From GCA-003244245 sp035606945 (GTDB lineage Bacteria > Actinomycetota > Actinomycetes > Mycobacteriales > Pseudonocardiaceae), in NCBI GenBank assembly GCA_035606945.1, contig DATNDR010000074.1, forward strand, positions 1 to 64,000: 64,000 nucleotides of DNA. Direction: 5' to 3'. Positions 57,249 through 64,000 of this stretch are shown here, one piece after another. The position numbers and the translations under genes are program-made. Positions within the stretch are counted from its first letter, which is position 1; the number at the start of each line of letters is the position of its first letter. Under the pieces are notes generated by a model. That model worked only from the letters and a program-made list of their open reading frames with translations. It was not told the DNA's origin and did not search any database.

Positions 57249-57766
57249 GTGAGTCTCCTTCGTCGCATCGTCACCCGGCCGTACGGGCGCTTCGCTGCGG
57301 CCAGACGGGCAGAGCCGGGTCACCAGGCCCGGCGGCGGGATCCGGATCCTGGACACGTCCCTGGGTCACGGTGGTCGACCGTGCGTCTCGACGCAAACCA
57401 GACAAGTTGCGCCATGGTCCATGTAAGCACCGCATCATCGGTAAGTCGAGCGGTAATTAACCGCTTTTACGGAAGATGCAGGTCTGGGGTGACGATCGCG
57501 TCTCCCTGCCAGCCAATGAGTGCGCGCAGTTGGTCGCTTGGGGGCGCCCGCGAACTCGAGCGACTTCCCGTGATCGTGGACGGCTCGGGTCCCTGCACGG
57601 ACACGCCGTCAGCGGACGAGAGGAGGTGGACTGCAGCGCCACTTCTGCGCAAATGGATGAACGCGCGGTGAACGAGGGACGAAATGCGTGTCCAGGAGGG
57701 GTTTTTGTGGCTCGCAGTTCCTCGAAACTAGGGGTTACACCCAATCGAGTGCCTACCATCAGGGCT
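57249..57766. other. Divergent region between the oxygenase and the SenX3-like kinase
   Basis: About 518 bases. A small hairpin with 6-bp arms (57449-57454 and 57460-57465) followed by T's could be a weak terminator or leader element. The kinase reading frame extends upstream through part of it without family similarity. No other gene seen. Confidence 0.4.
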
Positions 57767-58780
57767 GTGACATTAGTAGCCGTGTTCACTGCGGTCGACG
57801 CGCTGGCAGTCGGGTTGGTGATGCGCGTTTTGCTCAGTCGACGTCGCGAGCCCCTCGCACTGCCGCCGCACCCGGACGCGACGGTCGCCGAGCTAGTCGA
57901 GTACGACAACGCGGTCCCCCGCAGGCTAGACCAGGGGGAGCAGGCCGATCCCGTCATCGGTCGTGAACCGGTCCGCCGGTCACCCGAGGACAAGACCTCA
58001 CCAGAGCAATGGGATGTGGCCAGGCTCGACGAGATCCGGCAAGACTTCTTGGCCGACGTCAGCCACGAGTTGAAGACCCCGGTCGGGGCAGTGGCGCTGC
58101 TGGCCGAGGCGGTGCTCGACGCAGCCGATGACCCACACCTGGTGCGCTGGTTCGGTAACAAGATTCTCCACGAGGCCAACCGGTTGGGCACCTTGGTCAC
58201 CGAATTGATCGCGCTGTCCCGGCTACAGTGCGGCGAGCGACTCCCCGAGATGGCTACCGTCGACGTCGACGAGGTGGTGCTCGAGGCAATAGCGCGGTGC
58301 AGGCTGGCCGTGGAATCGGCCAACATTCAGATCACTGTGGATCCACCCAGCGGGTTGATCCTCACCGGTGATGCGACGCTATTGGTGACCGCGCTGTCCA
58401 ACCTGATCGACAACGCGGTGTCATACTCGCCTGCCGGCAGCCCGGTGTCGATCAGCACAAGACTGGCGAGCGGTTTCGTAGAAATCGCTGTGACCGATCA
58501 AGGCCGGGGCATCGCTCCCGAATATCAGGAGCGCGTGTTCGAGCGATTCTTCCGTGTTGATCGGGCGCTGAGCCGGTCCACCGGGGGCACCGGTCTGGGG
58601 CTGGCGATCGTCAAGCGAGTCGCGGTCAACCATGGCGGTGACGTCCAGCTTCGGAGTAGACCCCGCACCGGGTCGACGTTCACCCTGCGGATCCCCGCGC
58701 ATCACGTCAGATTGCAGCGCGCGTCGTGCTCGCCGTCAGCACCCGAGCACGTGACACCCCCGCTGCTATGCGACCGCTGA
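57767..58780 (+). CDS. SenX3-like histidine kinase without PAS domain
   Basis: About 337 residues. One N-terminal membrane segment (about 1-22) leads after a 70-residue linker into HisKA with DVSHELKTPVGAVALLAEAVL. HATPase follows, with NLIDNAVSYSPAG, VTDQGRGIAPEYQERVFERFF and STGGTGLGLAIVKRV. It strongly resembles mycobacterial SenX3, the phosphate kinase, but lacks the second membrane segment and PAS domain. No response regulator gene follows in this window. GTG start chosen by comparison with SenX3. Confidence 0.85.
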   Translation: MTLVAVFTAVDALAVGLVMRVLLSRRREPLALPPHPDATVAELVEYDNAVPRRLDQGEQADPVIGREPVRRSPEDKTSPEQWDVARLDEIRQDFLADVSHELKTPVGAVALLAEAVLDAADDPHLVRWFGNKILHEANRLGTLVTELIALSRLQCGERLPEMATVDVDEVVLEAIARCRLAVESANIQITVDPPSGLILTGDATLLVTALSNLIDNAVSYSPAGSPVSISTRLASGFVEIAVTDQGRGIAPEYQERVFERFFRVDRALSRSTGGTGLGLAIVKRVAVNHGGDVQLRSRPRTGSTFTLRIPAHHVRLQRASCSPSAPEHVTPPLLCDR

Positions 58781-58837
58781 TCACGGATAGCCCGGGGCCG
58801 CAATCCCTGGACGGCCGCCGTATGAGACGCTGCGTCA

Positions 58838-59034
58838 TCACAATGGCGCCTTCTGGAGGAACACCCGGTTGACGTTGGTGACGTAGCGGCCACCCGCGAT
58901 GTCGCCGGGCACCACCAGCCGCGGGCCGTCAGTGTCCAGCTGGCGGCCGTCCTCGCTGGTCGCCAGCAGAACGTCCTTGTTCTCGAACCGTGGATCGATC
59001 TCATGGTGATCCAGGCTGGACTCCTCATCGCTCG
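58838..59034 (-). pseudogene. C-terminal remnant of a molybdopterin (sulfite oxidase-type) oxidoreductase
   Basis: A - strand frame ending at the stop 58840-58838 encodes LLATSEDGRQLDTDGPRLVVPGD, then IAGGRYVTNVNRVFLQ. This is the typical C-terminal end of the oxidoreductase molybdopterin-binding domain (sulfite oxidase/YedY-like). Nothing upstream extends the similarity and the region is filled with leader module B. It is a fragment of a lost gene. Confidence 0.6.
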
Positions 59035-59155
59035 ATCGAACATCACGTTCGTAACTTTCGTATCTCAGTTTCCTGAATAATCCGTCGAACGTTGCACCGC
59101 TGGTGGTCTGAATACACTCTTTTGAGTGGTGACAAAAGTCATCTGTAACGGTAGG

Positions 59156-59261
59156 TAGCTGTCCCCTGTGGGGTTGGTATCAATCCTTTCGTCGACTCAC
59201 GGACTCGCTGCGTTCACCTGCACGGGGGAGCGTCGCTCCGTCAAATCGGCGTGTGAAGGAG
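59156..59261 (+). promoter_or_regulatory. Phosphate-locus leader module, copy B (before YegP-like gene and pstC)
   Basis: TAGCTGTCCCCT, GTG at 59168, GTTCACC at 59212-59218, then a GGAGC-GTC-GCTCC hairpin and GGAG at 59258, six bases before the ATG at 59267. The copy is nearly identical to A over its first 40 bases. The small gene that follows also shares the start MAAAR with the gene after copy A. Confidence 0.72.
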
Positions 59262-59266
59262 ACCAG

Positions 59267-59689
59267 ATGGCAGCCGCTCGATTCCAAGTGGTCTCCCTGA
59301 CGCGTTCAGCGCGGGTTCCCGCCCCCCGCGAACCCGCCAGCAACGGATCCTGGACAGACATCCCGCCTCCCCGCACCCGCGGGTTCACGTGGCGATTCAT
59401 GTCCGCGAACAACCGCAGCCTGGCCCGATCGGCACATGCCTGTCCCGACGTTGAATCCTGCTTGGCGGCCATTCGCTTCCTGCAAGAAGGTCTCCCCGAA
59501 GCAGTCGCCGAGACCTCCCGCAACGGCAACGGCCAATGGGTCTGGCGGGTACGCGTGGCCGACGAAGTCGTCGCGACGGCCGCCCGCAGCTACCCCCGTC
59601 AGGTCCGGGCCCGGCTCACCTGCACCGCGTTCATGCAGCTGGTCGCCGAAACGGCCGCCACCACTCCCGTTCAAGTGATGTACCGATGA
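59267..59689 (+). CDS. YegP-like (DUF1508-like) small protein coupled to pstC
   Basis: About 140 residues. After a Pro-rich 40-residue start comes a FMSANNRSLARSAHACPDVESC block, which resembles one YegP/DUF1508 repeat, then WRVRVADEVVATAARSYP. The ATG has GGAG 5 bases upstream. An in-frame GTG at 59168 within leader B would add 33 residues. Its stop overlaps the pstC start (ATGA), so it is translated with the transporter. Function unknown. Confidence 0.65.
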   Translation: MAAARFQVVSLTRSARVPAPREPASNGSWTDIPPPRTRGFTWRFMSANNRSLARSAHACPDVESCLAAIRFLQEGLPEAVAETSRNGNGQWVWRVRVADEVVATAARSYPRQVRARLTCTAFMQLVAETAATTPVQVMYR

Positions 59690-60705
59690 CCCTGGTGATG
59701 GCGCCGGTGCCAGCACCTGCCGATCCCCCCGAGCCGGCACGGAGGGTAAGAACCGCCTCCAGTGGTGCCGACCGGGTCTTTCGCCTCTCCCTGCTCGCTT
59801 CGGGCCTGACCGTGCTGATCATCATGGGCACGATCGGGCTCTTTCTTTTCTACCGCGGCTCCCAGGCGCTCGCCGACGACGGCCTGAAATTCCTCTCCAC
59901 GCAGGCCTGGGAACCCGATACCCACAACTTCGGCATCGCCACCGTCATCGTCGGCACCTTGCTCATCGCCATCGTCGCCGTCATCTTCGCCGTCCCACTC
60001 GCCACCGGAGTGGCGCTCTACATCTCCGAGTACGCACCACGGCGACTGCGCCGAACGCTGATCAACATGGTCGACCTCATGGCCGCCGTGCCCAGTGTCG
60101 TCTACGGGCTCTGGGGCTTCTACTTCCTCACCGAGAAGATCATTCCGTTGGTCAGGTTCCTGTCGACTTACTTCCGCTGGATCCCGCTGGTGGGTATCCA
60201 CGATGCCCACCCCGATGACCCCCTGCAGGCGCTGACGATCTACGAGAACTCGACGTTCATCGCGGGAATCGTGGTGGCGCTGATGATCATGCCGATCATC
60301 TGCTCGGTCATGCGGGAGTCCTTCACTCAGGCGCCGATCGGAGAACGCGAAGGCGCCTACGCGCTGGGTGCCACCCGGTGGGGGATGATCCGCAGCGTCG
60401 TACTGCCCTTCGGCAAGGGCGGGATGATCGGCGGCACGATGCTCGGGCTCGGTCGGGCGATGGGTGAGACCATCGCCATCTACATGATCATAAGTCAGGT
60501 CTTCCAGATCCAGCCCGAGATCCTGCGCAGCGGCGCGAACACGGTATCGGCGTTGATCGCGCTGCGATTCGAGACGGCCAGCCCGTTCGAGCTGTCCGCC
60601 TTGATGGCCGCCGGGCTGGCGCTGTTCGCCCTGACACTCGTCGTCAACTTCGGCGCGTCCGCGGTCATCGCCCGCACCCGATCCGGCCAGCTCAGTGATG
60701 CCTAG
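59686..60705 (+). CDS. pstC: Phosphate ABC transporter permease PstC
   Basis: A 339-residue permease with six or seven membrane helices. Typical blocks are GTLLIAIVAVIFAVPLATGVALYISEYAPRRLR (split over two helices), VPSVVYGLWGFY and the coupling segment REGAYALGATRWGMIRSVVLPFGKGGMIGG. ATG overlaps the upstream stop. The stop TAG shares its G with the pstA GTG. Confidence 0.95.
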   Translation: MTLVMAPVPAPADPPEPARRVRTASSGADRVFRLSLLASGLTVLIIMGTIGLFLFYRGSQALADDGLKFLSTQAWEPDTHNFGIATVIVGTLLIAIVAVIFAVPLATGVALYISEYAPRRLRRTLINMVDLMAAVPSVVYGLWGFYFLTEKIIPLVRFLSTYFRWIPLVGIHDAHPDDPLQALTIYENSTFIAGIVVALMIMPIICSVMRESFTQAPIGEREGAYALGATRWGMIRSVVLPFGKGGMIGGTMLGLGRAMGETIAIYMIISQVFQIQPEILRSGANTVSALIALRFETASPFELSALMAAGLALFALTLVVNFGASAVIARTRSGQLSDA

Positions 60706-61952
60706 TGGCCACGACGCCGCCCTACGCCGCCGGTCGCCATGCCGCCGCCGACCCGTCGCCCGCCCAGGAGTTCCCCGGGATCGCCGCAGAAGTCCGCCGA
60801 TCGACGTCGGCTCGCGGCCAAGCCGACATCATCGTGATCATCGGCGCGGCGGTGGCCGCGCTGAGCCTGGCGGCCCTGCTCAGTACCCGGGTGCTGCCGT
60901 CGGCCGGTCCGGGCAGCTTCCTGGTGGTCGCCTATCTGGCGTTCCTGGCGCTCTACGGGGTGCTGATATCACTTCAGGATGACGCTCGCGCGGTGCGGGA
61001 TCGGCTCGCCTCGGTCGTCGTGCACAGCCTGGCCGCGCTCGCGCTGATCGCGCTGGTGTTCGTCGTCGGCTTCACATTCTGGCGGGCCCGTACCGCGCTG
61101 GGGCACCTGAACTTCTTCTTCTCGGACATGCAACTCGCCGGTCCGCTGGACCCGCTGACGGTGGGCGGCATCGTGCACGCCGCAACCGGCACCCTCATCG
61201 AGATCACCATCGCGTTGATCATCACCGTGCCGCTGGGGCTGGCCGGCGCGGTGTACCTCAACGAGACCAGAGGGCCGCTGGCGCGGTTCGTGCGCACGGT
61301 GGTCGAAGCGATGACCGCGCTGCCCTCCATCGTGGCGGGGCTGTTCATCCTGGCCTCGGCGATCCTGGCCCTGGGGCTGGTCAAATCCGGGTTGGCCGCC
61401 GGGCTGGCCATCAGCGTGATGATGTTGCCGATCATCATTCGGGCCTCCGACGTGGTGATCAGGCTGGTGCCCGGATCGCTGCGGGAGGCGTCGCTGGCGA
61501 TGGGCGCATCGGAGCTGAGCACGGTCTGGCATGTCGTGTTGCCGACCGCGCGCTCCGGCCTGACCACGGCGGTGTTGCTGGGGGCGGCGCGGGGGCTCGG
61601 CGAGACGTCGCCGGTGCTGATCACCGCAGGATTCGGCTCAGGCCTCAACTTCAATCTGTTCTCCGGGCCGATGGTGTCCTTGCCGCTGGCCACCTTCGTC
61701 TTCTCCCGCTCGCCGGAGAAAACGATGGTCGCTCGTGGTTTCGGCGCCGCCGCTGTGTTGATGGCACTGGTGCTGGTGCTGTTCGCGCTGGCCCGGGTGC
61801 TCGGCGGCCGGCCGGCCGGCGAGCTGTCACCACGGGCCCAGCGGAAGCGGGCTGTGCAGTCGCAGCGCGACCTCGCCCGCTTCACGGATCGAGAGGCCAC
61901 GCGCCGTCACCCTGGCGCGAGCGCGGAGAGCGCTTCCGATGCCTATCCTTGA
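60705..61952 (+). CDS. pstA: Phosphate ABC transporter permease PstA
   Basis: A 415-residue permease, longer than the usual 280-300 because of an extra N-terminal 100 residues with two helices. The C-terminal 60 residues are polar. Family blocks are ITVPLGLAGAVYLNET, LPSIVAGLFILASAI and the coupling loop REASLAMGASELSTVWHVVLPTARSGL. GTG start overlaps the pstC stop. Confidence 0.93.
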   Translation: MATTPPYAAGRHAAADPSPAQEFPGIAAEVRRSTSARGQADIIVIIGAAVAALSLAALLSTRVLPSAGPGSFLVVAYLAFLALYGVLISLQDDARAVRDRLASVVVHSLAALALIALVFVVGFTFWRARTALGHLNFFFSDMQLAGPLDPLTVGGIVHAATGTLIEITIALIITVPLGLAGAVYLNETRGPLARFVRTVVEAMTALPSIVAGLFILASAILALGLVKSGLAAGLAISVMMLPIIIRASDVVIRLVPGSLREASLAMGASELSTVWHVVLPTARSGLTTAVLLGAARGLGETSPVLITAGFGSGLNFNLFSGPMVSLPLATFVFSRSPEKTMVARGFGAAAVLMALVLVLFALARVLGGRPAGELSPRAQRKRAVQSQRDLARFTDREATRRHPGASAESASDAYP

Positions 61953-62020
61953 GACCGGCGCGCCGCGAAACGCATGCGGGCAGTGGCAGCCGCTCTCGCG
62001 TTGCTCATAGGTAAACGGCG

Positions 62021-62075
62021 CTTCACACGCGCTTCTCGACGCTGTTCGGCGCCGTTCAATGAGCGTTTACGCCGG
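62021..62075 (+). promoter_or_regulatory. Five-unit 11-bp repeat resembling PHO boxes
   Basis: Units start at 62021 (CTTCACACGCG), 62032, 62043, 62054 (GTTCAATGAGC) and 62065 (GTTTACGCCGG). Streptomyces PhoP boxes are 11-bp direct repeats of GTTCACCCGCC type. Units 1, 4 and 5 match best, and 2 and 3 are weak. It lies upstream of pstS. Confidence 0.5.
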
Positions 62076-62101
62076 TCCCGCAGAGTTCCCTGCGCGAGTC
62101 G

Positions 62102-62179
62102 GCTCACGCGTATCTACGCAGGCCCGATTGGCTCCAGCCAAATGGAATGGAGTGTCAGGTGGCAGGTTCGGGCAGCTGA
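62102..62179 (+). promoter_or_regulatory. Phosphate-locus leader module, copy F (orphan)
   Basis: GCTCACG (62102) stands where the other copies have GTTCACC, GGAG at 62149 and a GTG at 62159, followed by only five sense codons and a stop. The last 30 bases nearly match the pmt start region (copy E). It looks like the leader and start of a lost gene, or a decoy or duplicated regulatory copy. The upstream block is degenerate. Confidence 0.5.
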
Positions 62180-62351
62180 TCGCACGCGAATTGGCAAGGG
62201 ATGTCGCCCTCTCTAGGCAGGTGCTGCGACTGAGCTGGAGCCCTGTCCCCGAAAACGCCTGATTGTTGCACGCTGAAAGCGTAGTCATTGCCAATCGTGC
62301 GGCGCCAATTCACTCCTCCGGCCGCTGACAAGATGAGTATATAGCGATATG

Positions 62352-62458
62352 CGGTCATCCCTTGTGGGTGGCGTCGTAGTCCCTTGGTCGGTCGCCGGAC
62401 TTCTGCTGTTCACCTCCTAGGCGCAGCGTCGCCCAATCGGTTCCGTGCGTGCGGGAGG
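62352..62458 (+). promoter_or_regulatory. Phosphate-locus leader module, copy D (before pstS)
   Basis: CATCCCTT then GTG at 62364, GTTCACC at 62408-62414 and a GGCG-CAGCGT-CGCC hairpin (62420-62433). GGGAGG at 62453-62458 lies 7 bases before the TTG at 62466. The TAG that ends its 18-codon leader frame lies at 62418-62420. Confidence 0.72.
62364..62420 (+). CDS. Possible 18-residue leader peptide, copy D
   Basis: A complete short frame, GTG start and TAG stop, reading MGGVVVPWSVAGLLLFTS. It matches copy C at 11 of the first 17 positions, including Ser9, Gly12, Leu13-15, Phe16 and Thr17. No ribosome site; a leaderless transcript would be needed. Confidence 0.4.
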   Translation: MGGVVVPWSVAGLLLFTS

Positions 62459-62465
62459 TGCCGCT

Positions 62466-64000
62466 TTGTTAACTCAGTATCTGCGGCGTGTCGGCGTCGT
62501 TCTTGCCGTTCATGCCATTGGGCGAGGCGACGTGGAGACGTGCCGTCGCCCCGGGATGCAGTGGGTGAGACCCCGCTTCGCTGCGCTGCTCGCGGTTCTG
62601 ATCACGTTGGCCGGCATTGGGGCCTTACTCGCGCCGAGCGCAAGTGCGGACAGCTTCGTCCCGATCAGCGGCTCTGGATCAACCTGGAGTTCGAATGCAT
62701 TGGATCAGTGGCGGAGAAACGTGGCCAGCCTCTACGGCATCACCGTGAACTACTCGCCAAACGGTTCGACCAGTGGCCGCAACGATTTCCGCTCCAACCA
62801 GGTCGACTTCGCCGTCTCGGAGATCCCGTACGGCCTGAACGACGGTGGGGTGCTCGACCCGGCGCCGACGAAGGCGTTCGGCTACATGCCGATCGTCGCG
62901 GGTGGCACCTCGTTCATGTACAACCTCAAGGTCGCCGGCAAGCGGGTGACCAACCTACGGTTGTCTGGCGAGACCATCGTCAAAATTTTTACCCAGCAGA
63001 TCACCAACTGGTCCGATCCGGCGATCAAGGCCGACAATCCCCAGCTGCCCCTACCGGCCCGGCCGATCGTGCCGGTGGTCTACTCCAACGGCTCGGGCAC
63101 CACCGCGCAGTTCACCGCCTGGATGGCCGACCAGTACCCGGCCATGTGGGACGCCTACTGCCACCGGGTCGGCCGTAACGTCACGCCATGCGGGTTCACG
63201 TCCTTCTACCCGCACGACAACAACATGGTGGCCAAGGCGCAGTCGCAGGGCGTGGCCGGGTTCGTCGCTCAGGACGCCAGCGAAGGCGCGATCACCTTCG
63301 TCGAGTACTCCTATGCCCGCAATGCGGGCTTCCCGGTGGCGAAGGTTCTCAACAAGGCGAACTATTACGTCGAGCCCACCGCGGGCAGCGTCGCTGTCGC
63401 GCTGCTCAACGCTCAGATCAATCCCGATCTCACCCAGAAACTGCACAACGTCTACGTGGGCACCGACCCGCGTAACTACCCGCTGTCCAGCTACAGCTAC
63501 ATGATCCTGCCGAAGGACACCAGCCCGGACTCCCACTTCAACACCGAGAAGGGCCGCACGTTCTCCGAATTTGCCGCCTACTTCCTGTGCGAGGGGCAGC
63601 AGCAGGCCGACACCCTGGGCTACTCGCCGCTGCCGATCAACCTGGTGCAAGCCGGGGTCACCCAGATCAACCAGGTTCCCGGCTCGACCAAAAAGCTCGA
63701 TCCCAACAACCTGGCGCATTGCAACAACCCGACGGTGTCTCCTGATGGCGGAAACCTGGTGGCCAAGAACGCCCCACAGCCCCAGGCGTGCGATGCCAAG
63801 GGGCCGACGCAGTGTGCCACCGGGACCGGGGGAGCGCGGCAGGCGACGGCCGGTGGTGGTAGTGCTGGGGGTTCGGCGGGTGGCGGTGGGGGAGCAGGAG
63901 CCGCCGGCGGTGGCGGCGGGGGCTCGGGTGGTACCGGCGGGAGCGACTCCGCCGGCGGTGCTGACACCGGGACGCTCGCGGACGGAACCGGTCCCGGCGG
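62466..64000 (+). CDS. pstS: Phosphate-binding protein PstS (3' end beyond window)
   Basis: A partial gene with no stop before the edge. The signal peptide core (AALLAVLITLAGIGALLAPSASA) ends without a lipobox Cys. The binding domain starts ADSFVPISGSGSTWSS and has the phosphate loops GSGTT and SEIPYG. After about 400 residues a Gly/Ala-rich stalk begins at about 63840 and is still running at the end. The TTG at 62466 is chosen because GGGAGG is 7 bases upstream. GTG 62532 and ATG 62556 are in-frame alternatives. It follows leader modules F and D. Confidence 0.93.
   Translation, partial: MLTQYLRRVGVVLAVHAIGRGDVETCRRPGMQWVRPRFAALLAVLITLAGIGALLAPSASADSFVPISGSGSTWSSNALDQWRRNVASLYGITVNYSPNGSTSGRNDFRSNQVDFAVSEIPYGLNDGGVLDPAPTKAFGYMPIVAGGTSFMYNLKVAGKRVTNLRLSGETIVKIFTQQITNWSDPAIKADNPQLPLPARPIVPVVYSNGSGTTAQFTAWMADQYPAMWDAYCHRVGRNVTPCGFTSFYPHDNNMVAKAQSQGVAGFVAQDASEGAITFVEYSYARNAGFPVAKVLNKANYYVEPTAGSVAVALLNAQINPDLTQKLHNVYVGTDPRNYPLSSYSYMILPKDTSPDSHFNTEKGRTFSEFAAYFLCEGQQQADTLGYSPLPINLVQAGVTQINQVPGSTKKLDPNNLAHCNNPTVSPDGGNLVAKNAPQPQACDAKGPTQCATGTGGARQATAGGGSAGGSAGGGGGAGAAGGGGGGSGGTGGSDSAGGADTGTLADGTGPG

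Larger units (their letters stand above)
61953..62465. other. Long pstA-pstS intergenic region
   Basis: About 513 bases containing an 11-bp-phased tandem repeat (62021-62075), leader copy F (to 62179) and leader copy D (62352-62458). A short frame from 62059 is open to 62262 and its middle resembles copy E. No classical gene. Confidence 0.6.

Noticed and set aside
54059..62414. GTTCACC sites as ordinary PHO boxes with a -10 element downstream
   Set aside because: No TANNNT-like hexamer follows at 17-20 bases in any copy, and single 7-mers are not the tandem 11-mers known for PhoP. Kept only as part of the leader module.

Overview
This 64 kb window is chromosomal DNA from a high-GC actinobacterium. 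The serC/sepH pair, two citrate synthases, a mycothiol-dependent MscR-type dehydrogenase, FprA and a SigF-type partner switch all recall Mycobacteriales/Pseudonocardiales. A Pseudonocardia-like carboxydotroph is my best guess, inferred from gene content only.

Layout. 1-15.5 kb is housekeeping: the end of a paired ABC exporter, sepH, serC, purC, a flavin-reductase/RibD-C pair, citA, pdxH, gltA, mtnA, an MBL hydrolase with mscR, a DoxX protein, fprA and a HAD phosphatase. 15.6-16.5 kb is an IS630-type transposase ORF that appears to lack its catalytic core. 17.2-27.5 kb is a form I Mo-Cu carbon monoxide dehydrogenase locus. coxMSL, an XdhC-YHS fusion (CoxF-like), coxG and a train of very small membrane proteins lie on the + strand. 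They converge on coxD-coxE and two small genes on the - strand, with a 20-bp-stem bidirectional terminator between. A superoxide dismutase follows. 29.5-32 kb holds secreted and membrane proteins of unknown role. 32-43 kb is a stress module: a giant poly-HAMP hybrid kinase, a SpoIIE phosphatase, a STAS antagonist, an RsbW-type kinase and a SigF-type sigma factor. Around them are hemerythrin, DUF2267, DoxX and CsbD genes, three of which have GTTT-N16-GGGTAY promoters matching SigF sites. 43.9-45.7 kb encodes both subunits of a molybdenum storage protein (MosB, MosA), plausible as a Mo reserve for the CO dehydrogenase.

45.7-64 kb is an expanded phosphate locus: phoU, a sortase-like membrane protein without catalytic His/Cys, a polyprenol-phosphate mannosyltransferase-like GT2-GtrA protein, a protein O-mannosyltransferase, a second polytopic protein, pstB, a lytic transglycosylase with a Pro/Thr/Ser tail, a TauD-type oxygenase, a SenX3-like kinase, a small YegP-like gene, pstC, pstA and a pstS that runs off the end. 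Streptomyces PstS is known to be O-mannosylated by Pmt, so the mannosylation genes fit here.

The most unusual signal is a repeated leader module in this phosphate locus, with six copies (A-F). Each has a TAGCTGTCCC-like block, then GTG or a similar codon, then GTTCACC at a fixed 44-nt offset. A GC hairpin follows in four copies, and a GGAG ribosome site plus gene start about 40 nt further on. The copies stand before the pseudo-sortase, PMT, pstB, the YegP-like/pstC unit and pstS, and one is an orphan. Four copies can encode a similar 17-residue peptide whose codons differ mainly at synonymous positions. The second notable system is the set of five tiny membrane proteins in the cox operon.
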